From Actinernus sp. WN-2022 (Eukaryota; Cnidaria; Anthozoa; Actiniaria; Actinernidae): 64,000 nucleotides of DNA. The DNA lies in assembly GCA_030867875.1 (NCBI GenBank), contig JAOWCC010001589.1, positions 143,317,745 through 143,381,744 of the forward strand, given 5' to 3'. Shown one piece after another: positions 34,765 to 44,829 of this stretch (the stretch's first letter is position 1; the number at the start of each line of letters is the position of its first letter). A program made the position numbers and the translations under genes. The notes under the pieces were generated by a model. It saw only the letters and a program-made list of their open reading frames with translations, searched no databases and was not told the DNA's origin.

Positions 34765-35821
34765 TGCATCTGTCAATTCCAGCAATGCCCATCCCCCTCC
34801 CGGGACATGGTGGGGCATTTGCATACTTTGAGATCCCGGAAGTGGGGCATTTGTAACCTTATATGGGCCCGGGGGTCGGGTATTATTCTACACCGGGGCG
34901 TATGGTGGGGCATTTGACACTGTCGAAAAGAATTCTGGGAAAGAGACTGCAGGTCTCGTGGTAACGACGCCATACTGTATCAAGTTAAAAAAACAAGAAA
35001 TCTGAGTTGTTGTAATTATTCCGGCTGTCTGTGGATTCTATCTATTTCTCTAAACCTAGAAACCAGACGTTTATACCGTCTTATTCACATTATTTGTATA
35101 CGCTAGGATACGAGAAAGCCGGGAAACCTATGGATGTTTAATTTTTACAATATAGCTAGAAAATAGCAGTTCCCGTACGTTCACCGCCCATCTAACACTG
35201 ATCTGCAATCCTGTATTCTTAACGCTACGCTACGCTAAAATGTTAATTCAGGAGGCACTCGGGGCCCAAGCTCTGCCGGTCCGAGTTAGAAACGATATCA
35301 AGTAGTTTGTTTACAAATATACACTGTTTGCTGCTGTCCACCGGACGAACAGAAGTCACACTATTATTATAAATGTCTGTCATGTGGTATTAATAAGCGT
35401 TTATTGTATAACGTTAACCGCGGTGCGAATGAGTATTTATAGGAATGAAATATAAACTATGTATTAATACCATTTTGTTCCAGGCAGCTCAATGAGTATA
35501 ATCACTGATACAGCAGTATAAATACAAATACAAAACAAGATGGCGGATCTACAAAACCGTAACGGAAACTATCAATGAATAGATAGAGAAGTAGCACTTC
35601 TCTGCGCCTTGTGTATTTGCATGGAATTAAACTTGGGCAGTATATCATTATGGATGTGCCCGGGGGTGGGGCATTTTCCTTACTTCTTTGGCTCCACTGT
35701 GGGGCATTTGAACACCTTGCTTGTCTCCACCGTGGGGAATTTGGAAAAAAAATACGAAAATGACTAATGCCCGGGGGTTGTCCCGGGGAGGGGATGGGCA
35801 TTGCTGGAATTGACTGATGCA
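34765..35821. mobile_element. TTA-flanked element with GC-rich TIRs, inside the 4.2-kb transposon
   Basis: tgcatctgtcaattcc and its relative ggaattgactgatgca are flanked by TTA (34762-34764, 35822-35824). TIRs continue with agcaatgcccatccccctc, and ggggcatttg recurs inside. A further inverted block (gtagttccagaaaata / tattttctggaactac) at about 34722 and 35900 shows it sits in a larger foldback. Harbinger-type TWA targets are a possible match. Confidence 0.75.
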
Positions 35822-36071
35822 TTAGGACCCCTCCACCCCTCTGAAATTTACATATTGGATTTTTATTTCCAGAATTTCAAAATTCCCTGGGGATATTTTC
35901 TGGAACTACACAACATACATTGTAGAGAGGTTGGCCCTTTCAACTAATAACAGGGTGGCAAAGGAGTTATGTGACATGCAATTTCACCAAAAAGTAGCAT
36001 GTCAAACAGGGACAAGCTCAATACATGAATGTTTCTCTTTCCTTGGCATCTCCATCTGATCACAACCCCCC

Positions 36072-36530
36072 TATATTTACCAGAAATCCTCTATTAAAGC
36101 ATTTAAGGGGGAGGGGGGTCTTAATAGAGAGCATGGCTTAGTCAAACTTCAATAGGTTATCAAGTGTACTCATTTTATTACATACAAGCCACGAGTACCT
36201 TTCCTTAATCAAAATGTCAAAAACTCAGATCGGATAGCAAGAAGTTCTTAATTCAAAACTTAATTATGACATTTCTTATTACAGTATAAAAATAAACATT
36301 TATTATCACCAACATTTTTCGCACATGATTCATTACTTGAGTACAAGTAACATTTCCTCTAAAGTTCGTGTATACTTTATATATGTAAGTGATGACTACT
36401 AGCTGTTATTGTTTTGGTTTTGAGGGAGAGGGGGTGGCTTAAAAGAGAGGGGGGCTTAATAATTTTTTGTGCCATAAAAAAAGGGGGTTTTAAATATTAG
36501 AGGGAGGGGGATTAATAGAGGATTTATGGT
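36072..36530. mobile_element. MITE with AAATCCTCTATTAA ends
   Basis: aaatcctctattaa at the left and ttaatagaggattta at the right, with ggggaggggggtcttaa and related purine blocks inside. No coding. Confidence 0.65.
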
Positions 36531-36979
36531 ATATTAATCATTACAGCTAAAATTAACAATACCAGTGTATTAACTAGGTTAGTTTACAAAAATGGTATTA
36601 GAATAATAATTATTTTCAGTTAATTAATTCATCAGCAGTTATCTGTGGCAATGTTGATAAATTTACATTCATCATGACTAATTACAATAACAACCTCGTA
36701 GCTGTGTACAACTATGAAAATGTATATATACAAAGCGAGATAATGTATATTTCAAATATTGACTTTCTAATTTATTGTTTACATAAGTGATTTCTTATTA
36801 ACAAACCATTATACAGTATCCTCCCCCTTTGTTTTCTTTTCTCACAGCACCAAATACGCTCTTGAATGTTTGTACCAGTTTTTTCTTGTTCATGCCCTAT
36901 TATATTGTCAAAAGAGACAGTGAGCGGTTTGTTTGGAACCGATCGGTTAACAATCATAGTAAGAAAGGTACAAACATTC

Positions 36980-37541
36980 CACTCGATGAAGACACTGAAC
37001 ACAGCAACAATTTTATTAAGCAAGGTATTAAAAACCTTGGGCCAAATCTCACAGAGGCTGCCATTTCTCGACTGTGCAAAGCATAGTTTTCCAGCGTACA
37101 CTTTGTTGCACAACATAGCTCCCCACCGCTCATTATTGAGCCATGCTTCTGGCGAACCGTAGACTACGGAAAAGCACCATTCTCGACCATACCCCACTCC
37201 TCTTCGTCGCAAGAACTAATGTTCACGGCAGTGATTCCTAGCCCCTTCAAATAGGTTACCTGGTCGTGCATTAGGCTGATGAGCGGGGAAACAACGACCA
37301 CAATATGACCCGAACTCTGGGAAATATGGTCGAACATAACAGGAAGCGCTTGATAAATTAGAGACTTCCCATAGCCTGTTGGCAGATTGATAAAAATATC
37401 GCGGTTGTATGCTTCAACTACTGTCTGAATTGCCGATTTCTGGTCACAGTTTAGCTGATTAATTCTAAATCTTGGAACGCTTTTTCGAGCTCCGCCATTA
37501 TCGTTTCTATTTGCATAAGTTGGGTAACAGATAATACACAA
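36980..37541 (-). pseudogene. RecQ-like helicase fragment (motifs I and Ia)
   Basis: On the minus strand the frame from 37541 has a Q-motif-like FRINQLNCDQKSAI, then the Walker A loop INLPTGYGKSLIYQALP (residues 52-68) and motif Ia VVVVSPLISLMHDQV with KGLGITAVNIS. It is a superfamily-2 ATPase of RecQ type that would unwind DNA. A one-base loss near 37170 shifts the frame; it continues as SVVYGSPEAWLNNERWGAML and CNKVYAGKLC. After that, similarity ends where the DExH motif II should come, so the ATPase cannot work. It lies just inside the right end and points towards the zinc-finger gene. Confidence 0.82.
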
Positions 37542-38021
37542 GCTGTGATTGGTTAGTTTACCAACGCGGGAACGGTTCCCAGAAAATAGGAACCAAATTG
37601 TGATTGGCTAACTCAGGGAAAGGCATGTGGTTCGAATGTGAGCAGCCGTTAATGGAGCTCGGAGCTTGGAGCTTTGCGTGACAGAGTCCATAACGGCTGC
37701 GAAGGAGACTAGGTTCAGTTCGGATGCGACGCAGGCTATGTTACAGACCGATAGATGTTTCTTATTGATTTTGTCTGGTCTGCATTTTCCAGTCTGCAGT
37801 CTGCATTTTTCAGTCTGCATTTTGGTCCATTTTGTACCTGCCGATCTCGCTATTGCCGTTCTGTTTCAGATGCCTGCAAATCGGTGTCTCCTCTACTATG
37901 CTGGCATTCGAGGCGTCTCTAGTTGTCTCTAGGTGTTCACTTTGGCTTTGTCCCTCTAGGTCTTTTTGTCTTTCCCACTTTTCAAGTCACACAAGAGGAC
38001 TAGAACAACCGGCTATATTAA

Positions 38022-39072
38022 GTGTCGTTGTCTGAGAAAACCAGGCAGGGGCCGCGGATCGGGGTCGGCCGATTCGCTTCAAATTGTCACCATTTATAGT
38101 CTATCCTGAAAGATTAAGAATGGTCGTATTTTAAGATTTATCGGTTAAATTGTTTCGAATATTGACCACCCCCCCTGGTTTTGCATCTAGTCCGGCCGAA
38201 AATCGTATGAAATATCGCTTATATTTAGGGTTCAGAAAAACACACTTCGGGTCTTTTTTAACTGTTGATACATTCATTCTATATCATTTGCTATCTAAAC
38301 TAATGTTTCACAGGTGAAAATGTCAAATTCGCGGAAAATTACTTTTTCCCGTGAGCGATCGAATTTCACTGTCAAGCGGGTTGTGATCTTCGACCGAATT
38401 TGAGTCATATCTAAGAAGCTATTTCTCCAAAGTGCCCCATTTTATATTCAATTTTTTCACGGATTATGAAAGGTCATCTTCTCTATTTTGATAATCAGAA
38501 AAGTTTTATTTGGCTTTTTGTAATGTCTTTCTTTGAGTGGCCATCAAAGGCAACAATGTATCGGCCTTTTCACTGTGAACCTGATTTGCATAATTTGCAT
38601 AAGTATCCATCTTCTTTGCAAGTACTTCATTCAAGTTAGCTCAGTTGTGGAAAAGTATTCACTAGAAATGACATGGATAATAATAAGGCTTCACAATATG
38701 AATATTTACCATTTACTTATCTGAAATTTGTGAAAAAACTGAAGCGAACGTGACATTTACTCCATTAAATCGCGAACAGCTAATCTAGTCTATCTAGTCT
38801 ATCTAGTGTTCTGTACAGTCAAAACAACTAGTACTGGGAGAAGGACTAACTTGATTGGATTATGTTATAATAGTCGTGATGATAGCTTGAAAGCTTGATC
38901 GATTTTCTTACGGGAAAGTAATGATTGCAGCAGGCATCAGACAGCTTATGCAAATTACTTTGTTTACTAAAATAGCCCAGCAAGAGCAGTCACGCAACAC
39001 AAATGTATCTTTCAATGTTATGACTTACTTATCTTTGCTAAAACTGATCTTACAACTAAATAAAAAGTTTAT
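38022..39072 (+). repeat. Left terminal inverted repeat (about 1.05 kb)
   Basis: Pairs with 42862-43928. A 63-codon frame occurs in both arms (38533-38724 and 43226-43417) as a consequence of the repeat and shows no domain. Confidence 0.9.
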
Positions 39073-39073
39073 T
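39068..39073 (-). terminator. Polyadenylation signal AATAAA
   Basis: AATAAA on the minus strand about 23 bp beyond the stop codon of the 669-residue frame, inside the edge of the left TIR. Confidence 0.55.
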
Positions 39074-39095
39074 TGAGTATAAGCATATAAGATAA

Positions 39096-41110
39096 CTAAA
39101 ACAGTAATAGAAAAATGACGTGGATGCCAGTTTCTTCGAAGGAGAAATTGTTAAAGAGGCTTATTCCTGGGATCTTGTTATCTTTGACAATGTCTCTGTT
39201 GGTACAGACTTCAACTACAGCTACTCTGCATCCTCTAACTCCCCCATGGGACTCTAGTGCTAGCTTCATGTCTTCGTCGGTAATGACATCATGTTTCTCA
39301 TTGACCCATCGTTTGATGTGAGCCTTCATTGTTGCTGTTTTGCGATCACAAATATCCTTGCCTGCCTGTGGATCGGAAAAGTCGTAGCGAAGGACTTTGA
39401 CGCCAGTTCTTTGGCCTATGTTAGGGAGACTGAGTAGCAAAGGACCATTTTTGTAGCACCCTGCATTGTCTGAGCGCAGAAAGGCTCTTTCCATGCGAGG
39501 GTACTCTTGTTTGATGGCTTGCAGAAGATGTTCCAGGACTGATGCCACCGCAAAGCTGTTTTGGACGCACGTGTTGAACATATGGGCGAAACAATCAACT
39601 TCAAATTTTTCATCTTTTTTGGTGATGACTGCACTGATGTGCCAGCTGCGTCCTCTTTTCCCAAAGAACTCACTCATCTGTTCGCGATAGTGTTGCGGGA
39701 GGAACTTCATCGCCCAGTCAATCACGATCAAGCAAGTTTTGTCATCTACCTTGGCAAGTGCATCTTGTTTTGCCTCCTCTTGGTTGATCGAGCGTAGCAA
39801 ATGGGCTTTCCACGCATGTGTGGCTTGCGTACATTCTGTGTATTGAAACATGACTCTGGCTTTCTGGTCTTCCGTCATTTTCACGCTGTTGATCGCTGTC
39901 AACATTTCCTGTAGAGCAGTTTTAAGTAAATTGCATCTCTCACACTTTGTCGTGTGGTCGTGGTCGCACGGGATGGAATAATCTGCACTATCAGTGTCAC
40001 TCAAAGAAAAGACAGTACAATGGTCTCTGCAATTCTCTTCTCGGCCAACGTGAATTTTATAGTCGGTCTTGAGGTACCGTTTGTATTCCTTGAGGTATTG
40101 CTGGACATTCTGTCCCCGCTGTCCTTGGGCTCCATTGTCCGTCAACGTCTTCATTACATCCATCAGGTTGTCAAAAGCTTCTGTTCCTTCAGAGGTGATG
40201 TTATCGAGGCCATGTAATGACTTCTGCATTGATGCAGAGCAAACTTGGAGCATTCTGTACAGTGATCGTTCGCCTGCTGGTTCAAAATTATGTTCTTTAC
40301 AGTACATTGTGTACTGTTCGATAATTCGTGACGGAATCATTGTTCTTATCACTGATGGAATGATGATGCGCTCGCCAGAATCGAGCTTCAAGGTCTTCGT
40401 TCCGAAGGCGACATCCTGGAGCATATCTGGTCGTGAGATAAAATCAACGAAGTGGTCCACCTTCACAACATCTATTCTGGTTCTGTGTATGGGCTGGTCT
40501 TCGACAGGTTGTCCACGTCCTCTTTCTGTAGCATGCTGTCGAGCTTGATCGATACGCCACTTTGATAATCCAGGCACTATTTCTTGTAGCTCAGCACGAC
40601 TAAAATCGTTTGCAAATAAAGATAAGATCTGTCTTTTAGTTTGCCAAGAATCTGCTTGATTATGTGCCTTCACTAATTCATCGATGAGTCTTGTATTCGG
40701 GTCAAAGTGCTTGCGTCGTGACGGCTCATCATCATCAAATAGTGATCCCATCCTGATTGCATTCCACATTTCGTTTTCTTGTCCCGGAGTGACGACTAAA
40801 AGTGCAGCCTTTATTGCCTCCTTAGCTTTTTTCTGATAATAACGCTGTTGGGTAGAAGATGCATCATCCCACGAAGCATTTAATGTGGATTTGATAGGAC
40901 TGTAACGACCATCCATTATGTTATTGACAGCCTTGTTCAATATCTCGCGCTTCTGTTGTTGTTGCTCGATTTCATCCATCCAAACACTAATTTCGTGTTC
41001 TGGGACTGTAGACTGGGACGATTGTGAAGACGATTCTTCTCTGACTGTAATATCGGCAGTGGGCGGCAATTCTTGCAATTCTTCCATCGAAGAACAGCCA
41101 GGCATAATAT
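39096..41110 (-). CDS. Putative transposase, main exon (669 residues from Met)
   Basis: A single open frame, ATG 41105 to stop 39096, the longest apparently intact DNA-transposon gene here. The N-terminus is acidic and Ser/Gln-rich. Next comes a helical, Lys-rich region with a possible DNA-binding part (SRAELQEIVPGLSKWRIDQA, about residues 168-187). A zinc-binding cluster follows, CDHDHTTKCERCNLL, about residues 380-394. The C-terminal half has an RNase H-like pattern: LIVIDWAMKFLP (Asp 463), FLRSDNAGCYKN (Asp 546) and KLALESHGG (Glu 618), which I propose as a DDE triad. It should cut and join the TIR ends in the nucleus. Exon 42276-42687 can be joined in frame through the acceptor ctttag/ATATTATG. 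I do not recognise its superfamily. Confidence 0.72.
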
Positions 41111-41189
41111 CTAAAGGTCTAACCTATTAAAAAGCCAAATGAAAATAGTTAGGAAGAGTTGTAGTATAGCACAGTCATTGGCCATGGGC

Positions 41190-41500
41190 GTTTACTTATT
41201 CATTCATGCCATTCAATCATTTAATTCGTTTCAATCAGTTGATTTGTTTCATGCGTTTCAATCATTTCATTCGTTTCATGCATTTCAATTATTTTATTCG
41301 TTTCACCCGTTTCATTCTTGTATTAATTATTTTCATTCATGCATTTCATTTATATCATTCGTTCATTTCAGTCATTGTTTTCGTTTCAATCATTTTATTC
41401 GTTTTTTTCATTAATTCATTTCGTTTATTCGTTCATACATTGATTAGTCCATCTAATCATTCATTCATTCACTCCTTTACTTATTCATTTCTCGCACATT
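41190..41500. repeat. CATTCATT/TTTCAATCAT low-complexity tract in the intron
   Basis: Repeats of tttcattcgtttcaatcatt-type pentamer and hexamer units. Frames open across it are artefacts. Confidence 0.85.
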
Positions 41501-41859
41501 TACCTTAATATTCTCTCCCTCTTTAACTCAATAATTATTATCTACTTTTCAAAATACCAGATTTGTAATCACTCATACACTTACATCTTGTTCGTTGTCA
41601 TCACGCATTGTTCCCTTATTCCTTGTATGTCGTTCACGGGCTTTGTAATGGTCTGCTCGACATCCCGAACAGATTGCTATGTGAACAAAATAATGCCGGA
41701 AACTAAACAAATTATCTTGCACCTCGGCTTCCCAATTTGTTTCTTCAGAAATTCATTCATCAATCGGCGAATTAAATGTATTATCCTTCAATAGAGAAAA
41801 ACTAAAAGCAGCAGGAAGCTTAGGGTGGAAGGAGTGAATGAAGCCCGGAGTATCAGATC

Positions 41860-42225
41860 TATGAAATCGATTATCGATTTTCCATTCGACAAATCGAAAT
41901 CAATCGATACAATTGGTTAATTGATATCGACAAGAGACCATTATGTAATGGTCTCTTGATATCGATTGATATCGGCCAATCGATAATCAATCGATACTCA
42001 CAAAAAGACTGAAAGACAAAAAGATTGTCATCATCGATTGATATCAGTGTAAAGTTTTCAAGTAAATGTGTTTAGATATTTTAAAATCATCGAAAAAATT
42101 GATACCAATCGATGATAATTAGGGGCAATCGATAGCAATCGATAAGGTCACAATTTTTTGTTTCATCGATTATCGATATAGATCGATTGATTGGCATCGA
42201 TTGATATCGATTTTCATCCGTTGGA
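41860..42225. repeat. ATCGAT-rich tract in the intron
   Basis: Twenty or so copies of atcgat, many extended to tatcgattgatatcg, with one hairpin (aagagaccattatg / taatggtctctt). The core TATCGATA is the site of DREF-type factors in insects, but repeat expansion is the simpler cause. Confidence 0.8.
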
Positions 42226-42275
42226 TACTCCGGGAAATAAGGGTTCTTTGTTAAGATAGAGACAATACAACATAC

Positions 42276-42687
42276 CTGAGCCAATTGGAACAACGGTGTT
42301 GTGGATACGATAAATTTCAGAAGAAATGTTAGAGTTAACGCGACGAGGTGAAGGAATTTTCCTCCTTTGACCGGTATGAGTCGGATAAGTGCATGTCTTG
42401 ATCTTCCTGCCTGGCCAGCGGATGGAAAATGTACTCCGATGTGTTGGGCAGACAGTCATTTGTTCCATTATCTCACGAACAACATCAAAGCGTCCAGCTC
42501 TATTGAGTATTAAATCTTGTTCACTTGGCATATCATGTTCTCCAGGTTTCTTCCCTATACCAAGGGAACTCAAGTGTGCATGCATGTCTTGAGAACACGC
42601 TGTTAGAAGGACAACATCTGAACCAACGCCAACATTACTACAAAGAGAATTTCCTGACCAAAACGAACACTTTAAGCCTACATCCAT
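42276..42687 (-). CDS. Upstream exon of the putative transposase gene
   Basis: ATG at 42687 (MDVGLKCSFWSGNSLCSNVG), an open frame to the donor CTCAG/gtatgt at 42276, leaving phase 1. Joining this to the acceptor at 41110/41111 keeps the 669-residue frame open, whereas the stronger-looking acceptor at 41123 would give a stop. It contains several Cys and His (QDMHAHLSSLGIG, MTVCPTHRSTFSIRW) and a basic run (GQRRKIPSPRR) that may serve as a nuclear localisation or DNA-binding tail. No known domain is recognised. It starts about 175 bp inside the right TIR. Confidence 0.55.
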
Positions 42688-42861
42688 ATCTAGTATCGAC
42701 TGAAGTGATGGTCATCTGATAATTTCGCAACTGATTACGCAAGTAAATCTGACATATGATACCCCCGGTAGCAATACATGTCATTGTTATTATCGACTAC
42801 TAAACTCCCAAAAACAAAACGATAGGTAAAAAAATATCAAGGATTGGCTATCCCACAGAAA

Positions 42862-43928
42862 ATAAAACTTTGTATTTAGTTGTAAGATCAGTTTTAGCAA
42901 AGATAAGTAAGTCATAACATTGAAAGATACATTTGTGTTGCGTGACTGCTCTTGCTGGGCTATTTTAGTAAACAAAGTAATTTGCATAAGCTGTCTGATG
43001 CCTGCTGTAATCATTACTTTCCCGTAAGAAAATCGATCAAGCTTTCAAGCTATCATCACGACTATTATAACATAATCCAATCAAGTTAGTCCTTCTCCCA
43101 GTACTAGTTGTTTTGACTGAACAGAACACTAGATAGACTAGATTAGCTGTTCGCGATTTTCGCGGGAAATATGTCAATATTTTGATGGCGTAAATGTCAC
43201 GTTCGCTTCAGTTTTTTCACAAATTTCAGATAAGTAAATGGTAAATATTCATATTTCGAAGCCTTATTATTATCCATGTCATTTCTAGTGAATACTTTTC
43301 CACAACTGAGCTAACTTGAATGAAGTACTTGCAAAGAAGATGGATACTTATGCAAATTATGCAAATCAGGTTCACAGTGAAAAGGCCGATACATTGTTGC
43401 CTTTGATGGCCACTCAAAGAAAGACATTACAAAAAGCCAAATAAAACTTTTCTGATTATCAAAATAGAGAAGATGACCTTTCATAATCCGTGAAAAAATT
43501 GAATATAAAATGGGGCACTTTGGAGAAATAGCTTCTTAGATATGACTCAAATTCGGTCGAAGATCACAACCCGCTTGACAGTGAAATTCGATCGCTCACG
43601 GGAAAAAGTAATTTTCCGCGAATTTGACATTTTCACCTGTGAAACATTAGTTTAGATAGCAAATGATATAGAATGAATGTATCAACAGTTAAAAAAGACC
43701 CGAAGTGTGTTTTTCTGAACCCTAAATATAAGCGATATTTCATACGATTTTCGGCCGGACTAGATGCAAAACCAGGGGGGGTGGTCAATATTCGAAACAA
43801 TTTAACCGATAAATCTTAAAATACGACCATTCTTAATCTTTCAGGATAGACTATAAATGGTGACAATTTGAAGCGAATCGGCCGACCCCGATCCGCGGCC
43901 CCTGCCTGGTTTTCTCAGACAACGACAC
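42862..43928 (-). repeat. Right terminal inverted repeat
   Basis: Complement of 38022-39072. It has about 15-20 more bases near 43150-43180 (gattttcgcgggaaatatg), absent from the left arm. Confidence 0.9.
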
Positions 43929-43932
43929 TTAA

Positions 43933-44584
43933 CATTTTCTCGATGCGGCGCGTAGCTTTGATCGGAAATCAACATTGGCGTGAACTTGACAGATAGTTGA
44001 ACTGTGATGAGAAATGATTGGCCAAGAGCTCTCTAATTGTTGGAGAGGCGGGGCTTCAGATTCACGCACGATTTTTTGAAGTGCTATTTTCTACGCTTTC
44101 GATTTTCAACCAAAATAGAGTTTAAAAAAGATCCCACTCAAGAGGATTTATTCGATTTGTGTGAAATTTTCACAAAATGTCAATTGATATCGCAGCTGCA
44201 AAATTGTGTCGGCGAATTTGGAATTCTAAAAAAAACAGCTCTTGACGGCATTTCTCGCATATCTACTCAGACTATGTTTTCGCTTTTTCACGAAGAGCAT
44301 AACTTTTGAACTAAATCGAATTTTGAAATTCCCGACACCCTTTTGTAATACGATTCCTCTGAAATGCGACAAAGGAAACAGATTTTTTAAAAACTTTAAA
44401 ATATTTTCGGAGCCGGAGCTTCTGAAAGCCATCTCACTAGATCGGAGAAACGGGATCGCGGAAAATTCGAGATTTTCAAAGAATTCAATTTATTTATTTA
44501 TTCTTGTATGATACATGGGATGATTTATCTACGATGTTTCCTCGAGGCGCTACATAATTTAGACTGGAAACGCACCCTGAAGGT
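43933..44584. other. No gene recognised
   Basis: Host or older repeat DNA with short random frames (44037-44309, 44242-44511), which have no domain and no matching partner. Confidence 0.4.
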
Positions 44585-44725
44585 ATCCGGTACCGTTAGT
44601 ATACGTTTTCCTGTGAGAGGTCACATTTTTTTTTTTTTCAAAAACTAAAATATATTTTCCAATTTTTTCAACATATTTTCAACTTAGACCATATTGCCAA
44701 ACAATTTAACGGTAACTTGTTGCAA
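44585..44725 (-). repeat. Second copy of the 11.4-kb interspersed repeat, without MITE
   Basis: Reverse complement of 11342-11450 joined to 11593-11625, with a T/A homopolymer at the junction point (44628-44641). Confidence 0.75.
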
Positions 44726-44737
44726 TAGCCAGGGTTT

Positions 44738-44825
44738 CCTTTAAGAGACAGCATGGCCAAGTGGTTAAAATGGCAGACTTGCACCTCAGAGACACTGAGT
44801 TTTATTCCCTGTGTGCTTGACCACG
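44738..44825 (+). ncRNA. tRNA-Leu/Ser-like relic, probably a SINE head
   Basis: gcatggccaagtggttaaaa matches a Pol III A box of leucine/serine tRNAs (TGGCCGAGTGGTTAAGG). About 45 bp later gttttattccctgtg is a degraded B box. Stems do not pair well, so it is not a working tRNA gene; a tRNA-derived SINE or pseudogene is more likely. Confidence 0.4.
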
Positions 44826-44829
44826 TTTG

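Larger units (their letters stand above)
33521..37738. mobile_element. 4.2-kb DNA transposon with zinc-finger and RecQ-like genes, 9-bp TSD
   Basis: The perfect duplication tgttacaga lies at 33512-33520 and 37739-37747; the intact site is visible in the opposite arm of the host element near 31550. Termini are tagcctgcgtcgcatcc and complement, and an inner inverted block (taacggctgctcacattcga) is at 33738-33776 and 37616-37654. It encodes a CxxC zinc-finger protein rightwards and a RecQ-like helicase leftwards. This combination suggests the helicase-bearing Academ group (AcademH), an inference needing a search. Frameshifts and a missing core make this copy defective. Confidence 0.85.
31405..37843. 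mobile_element. Long-TIR element with 10-bp TSD, carrying a nested 4.2-kb element
   Basis: The duplication atctcgctat lies at 31395-31404 and 37844-37853. TIRs begin cggcaggtacaaaatg and extend about 500 bp: the left arm is 31405-31900; the right arm is 33190-33520 plus 37748-37843, split by the nested element 33521-37738. The arms share minisatellite units (tggaaaatgcagac: about six at left, about three at right) and blocks such as gaatacgagcttttcatgac. The interior (31900-33190) has no gene. TSD length and long TIRs point to a Mutator-like element; no transposase is present to confirm it. Confidence 0.82.
38022..43928. mobile_element. 5.9-kb TTAA-flanked transposon with about 1.05-kb TIRs
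   Basis: TTAA lies at 38018-38021 and 43929-43932, and the ends are gtgtcgttgtctgagaaaac and complement. The arms 38022-39072 and about 42862-43928 match almost base for base, with one small indel region (near 38760 and 43165). Between them is a two-exon gene on the minus strand with an intact main frame. This is the best preserved DNA transposon in the window. TTAA could be target (piggyBac or Kolobok style) or part of the TIR; the palindromic tetramer cannot tell. The transposase resembles neither family as I know them. Confidence 0.88.

Noticed and set aside
37268..37290. Hammerhead ribozyme core (ctgatgagcggggaaa)
   Set aside because: Stem II would be only a few bases, flanking stems do not pair, and the site lies in helicase coding sequence.
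33513..37746. 7-bp TSD gttacag for the RecQ element with ATAGCC ends
   Set aside because: Shifting the end to TAGCC gives a perfect 9-bp duplication tgttacaga, consistent with the other TAGCCTG elements.
38533..38724. 63-codon frame present in both 1-kb TIRs as a conserved small gene
   Set aside because: Identity follows from TIR homogeneity; no start context or domain.
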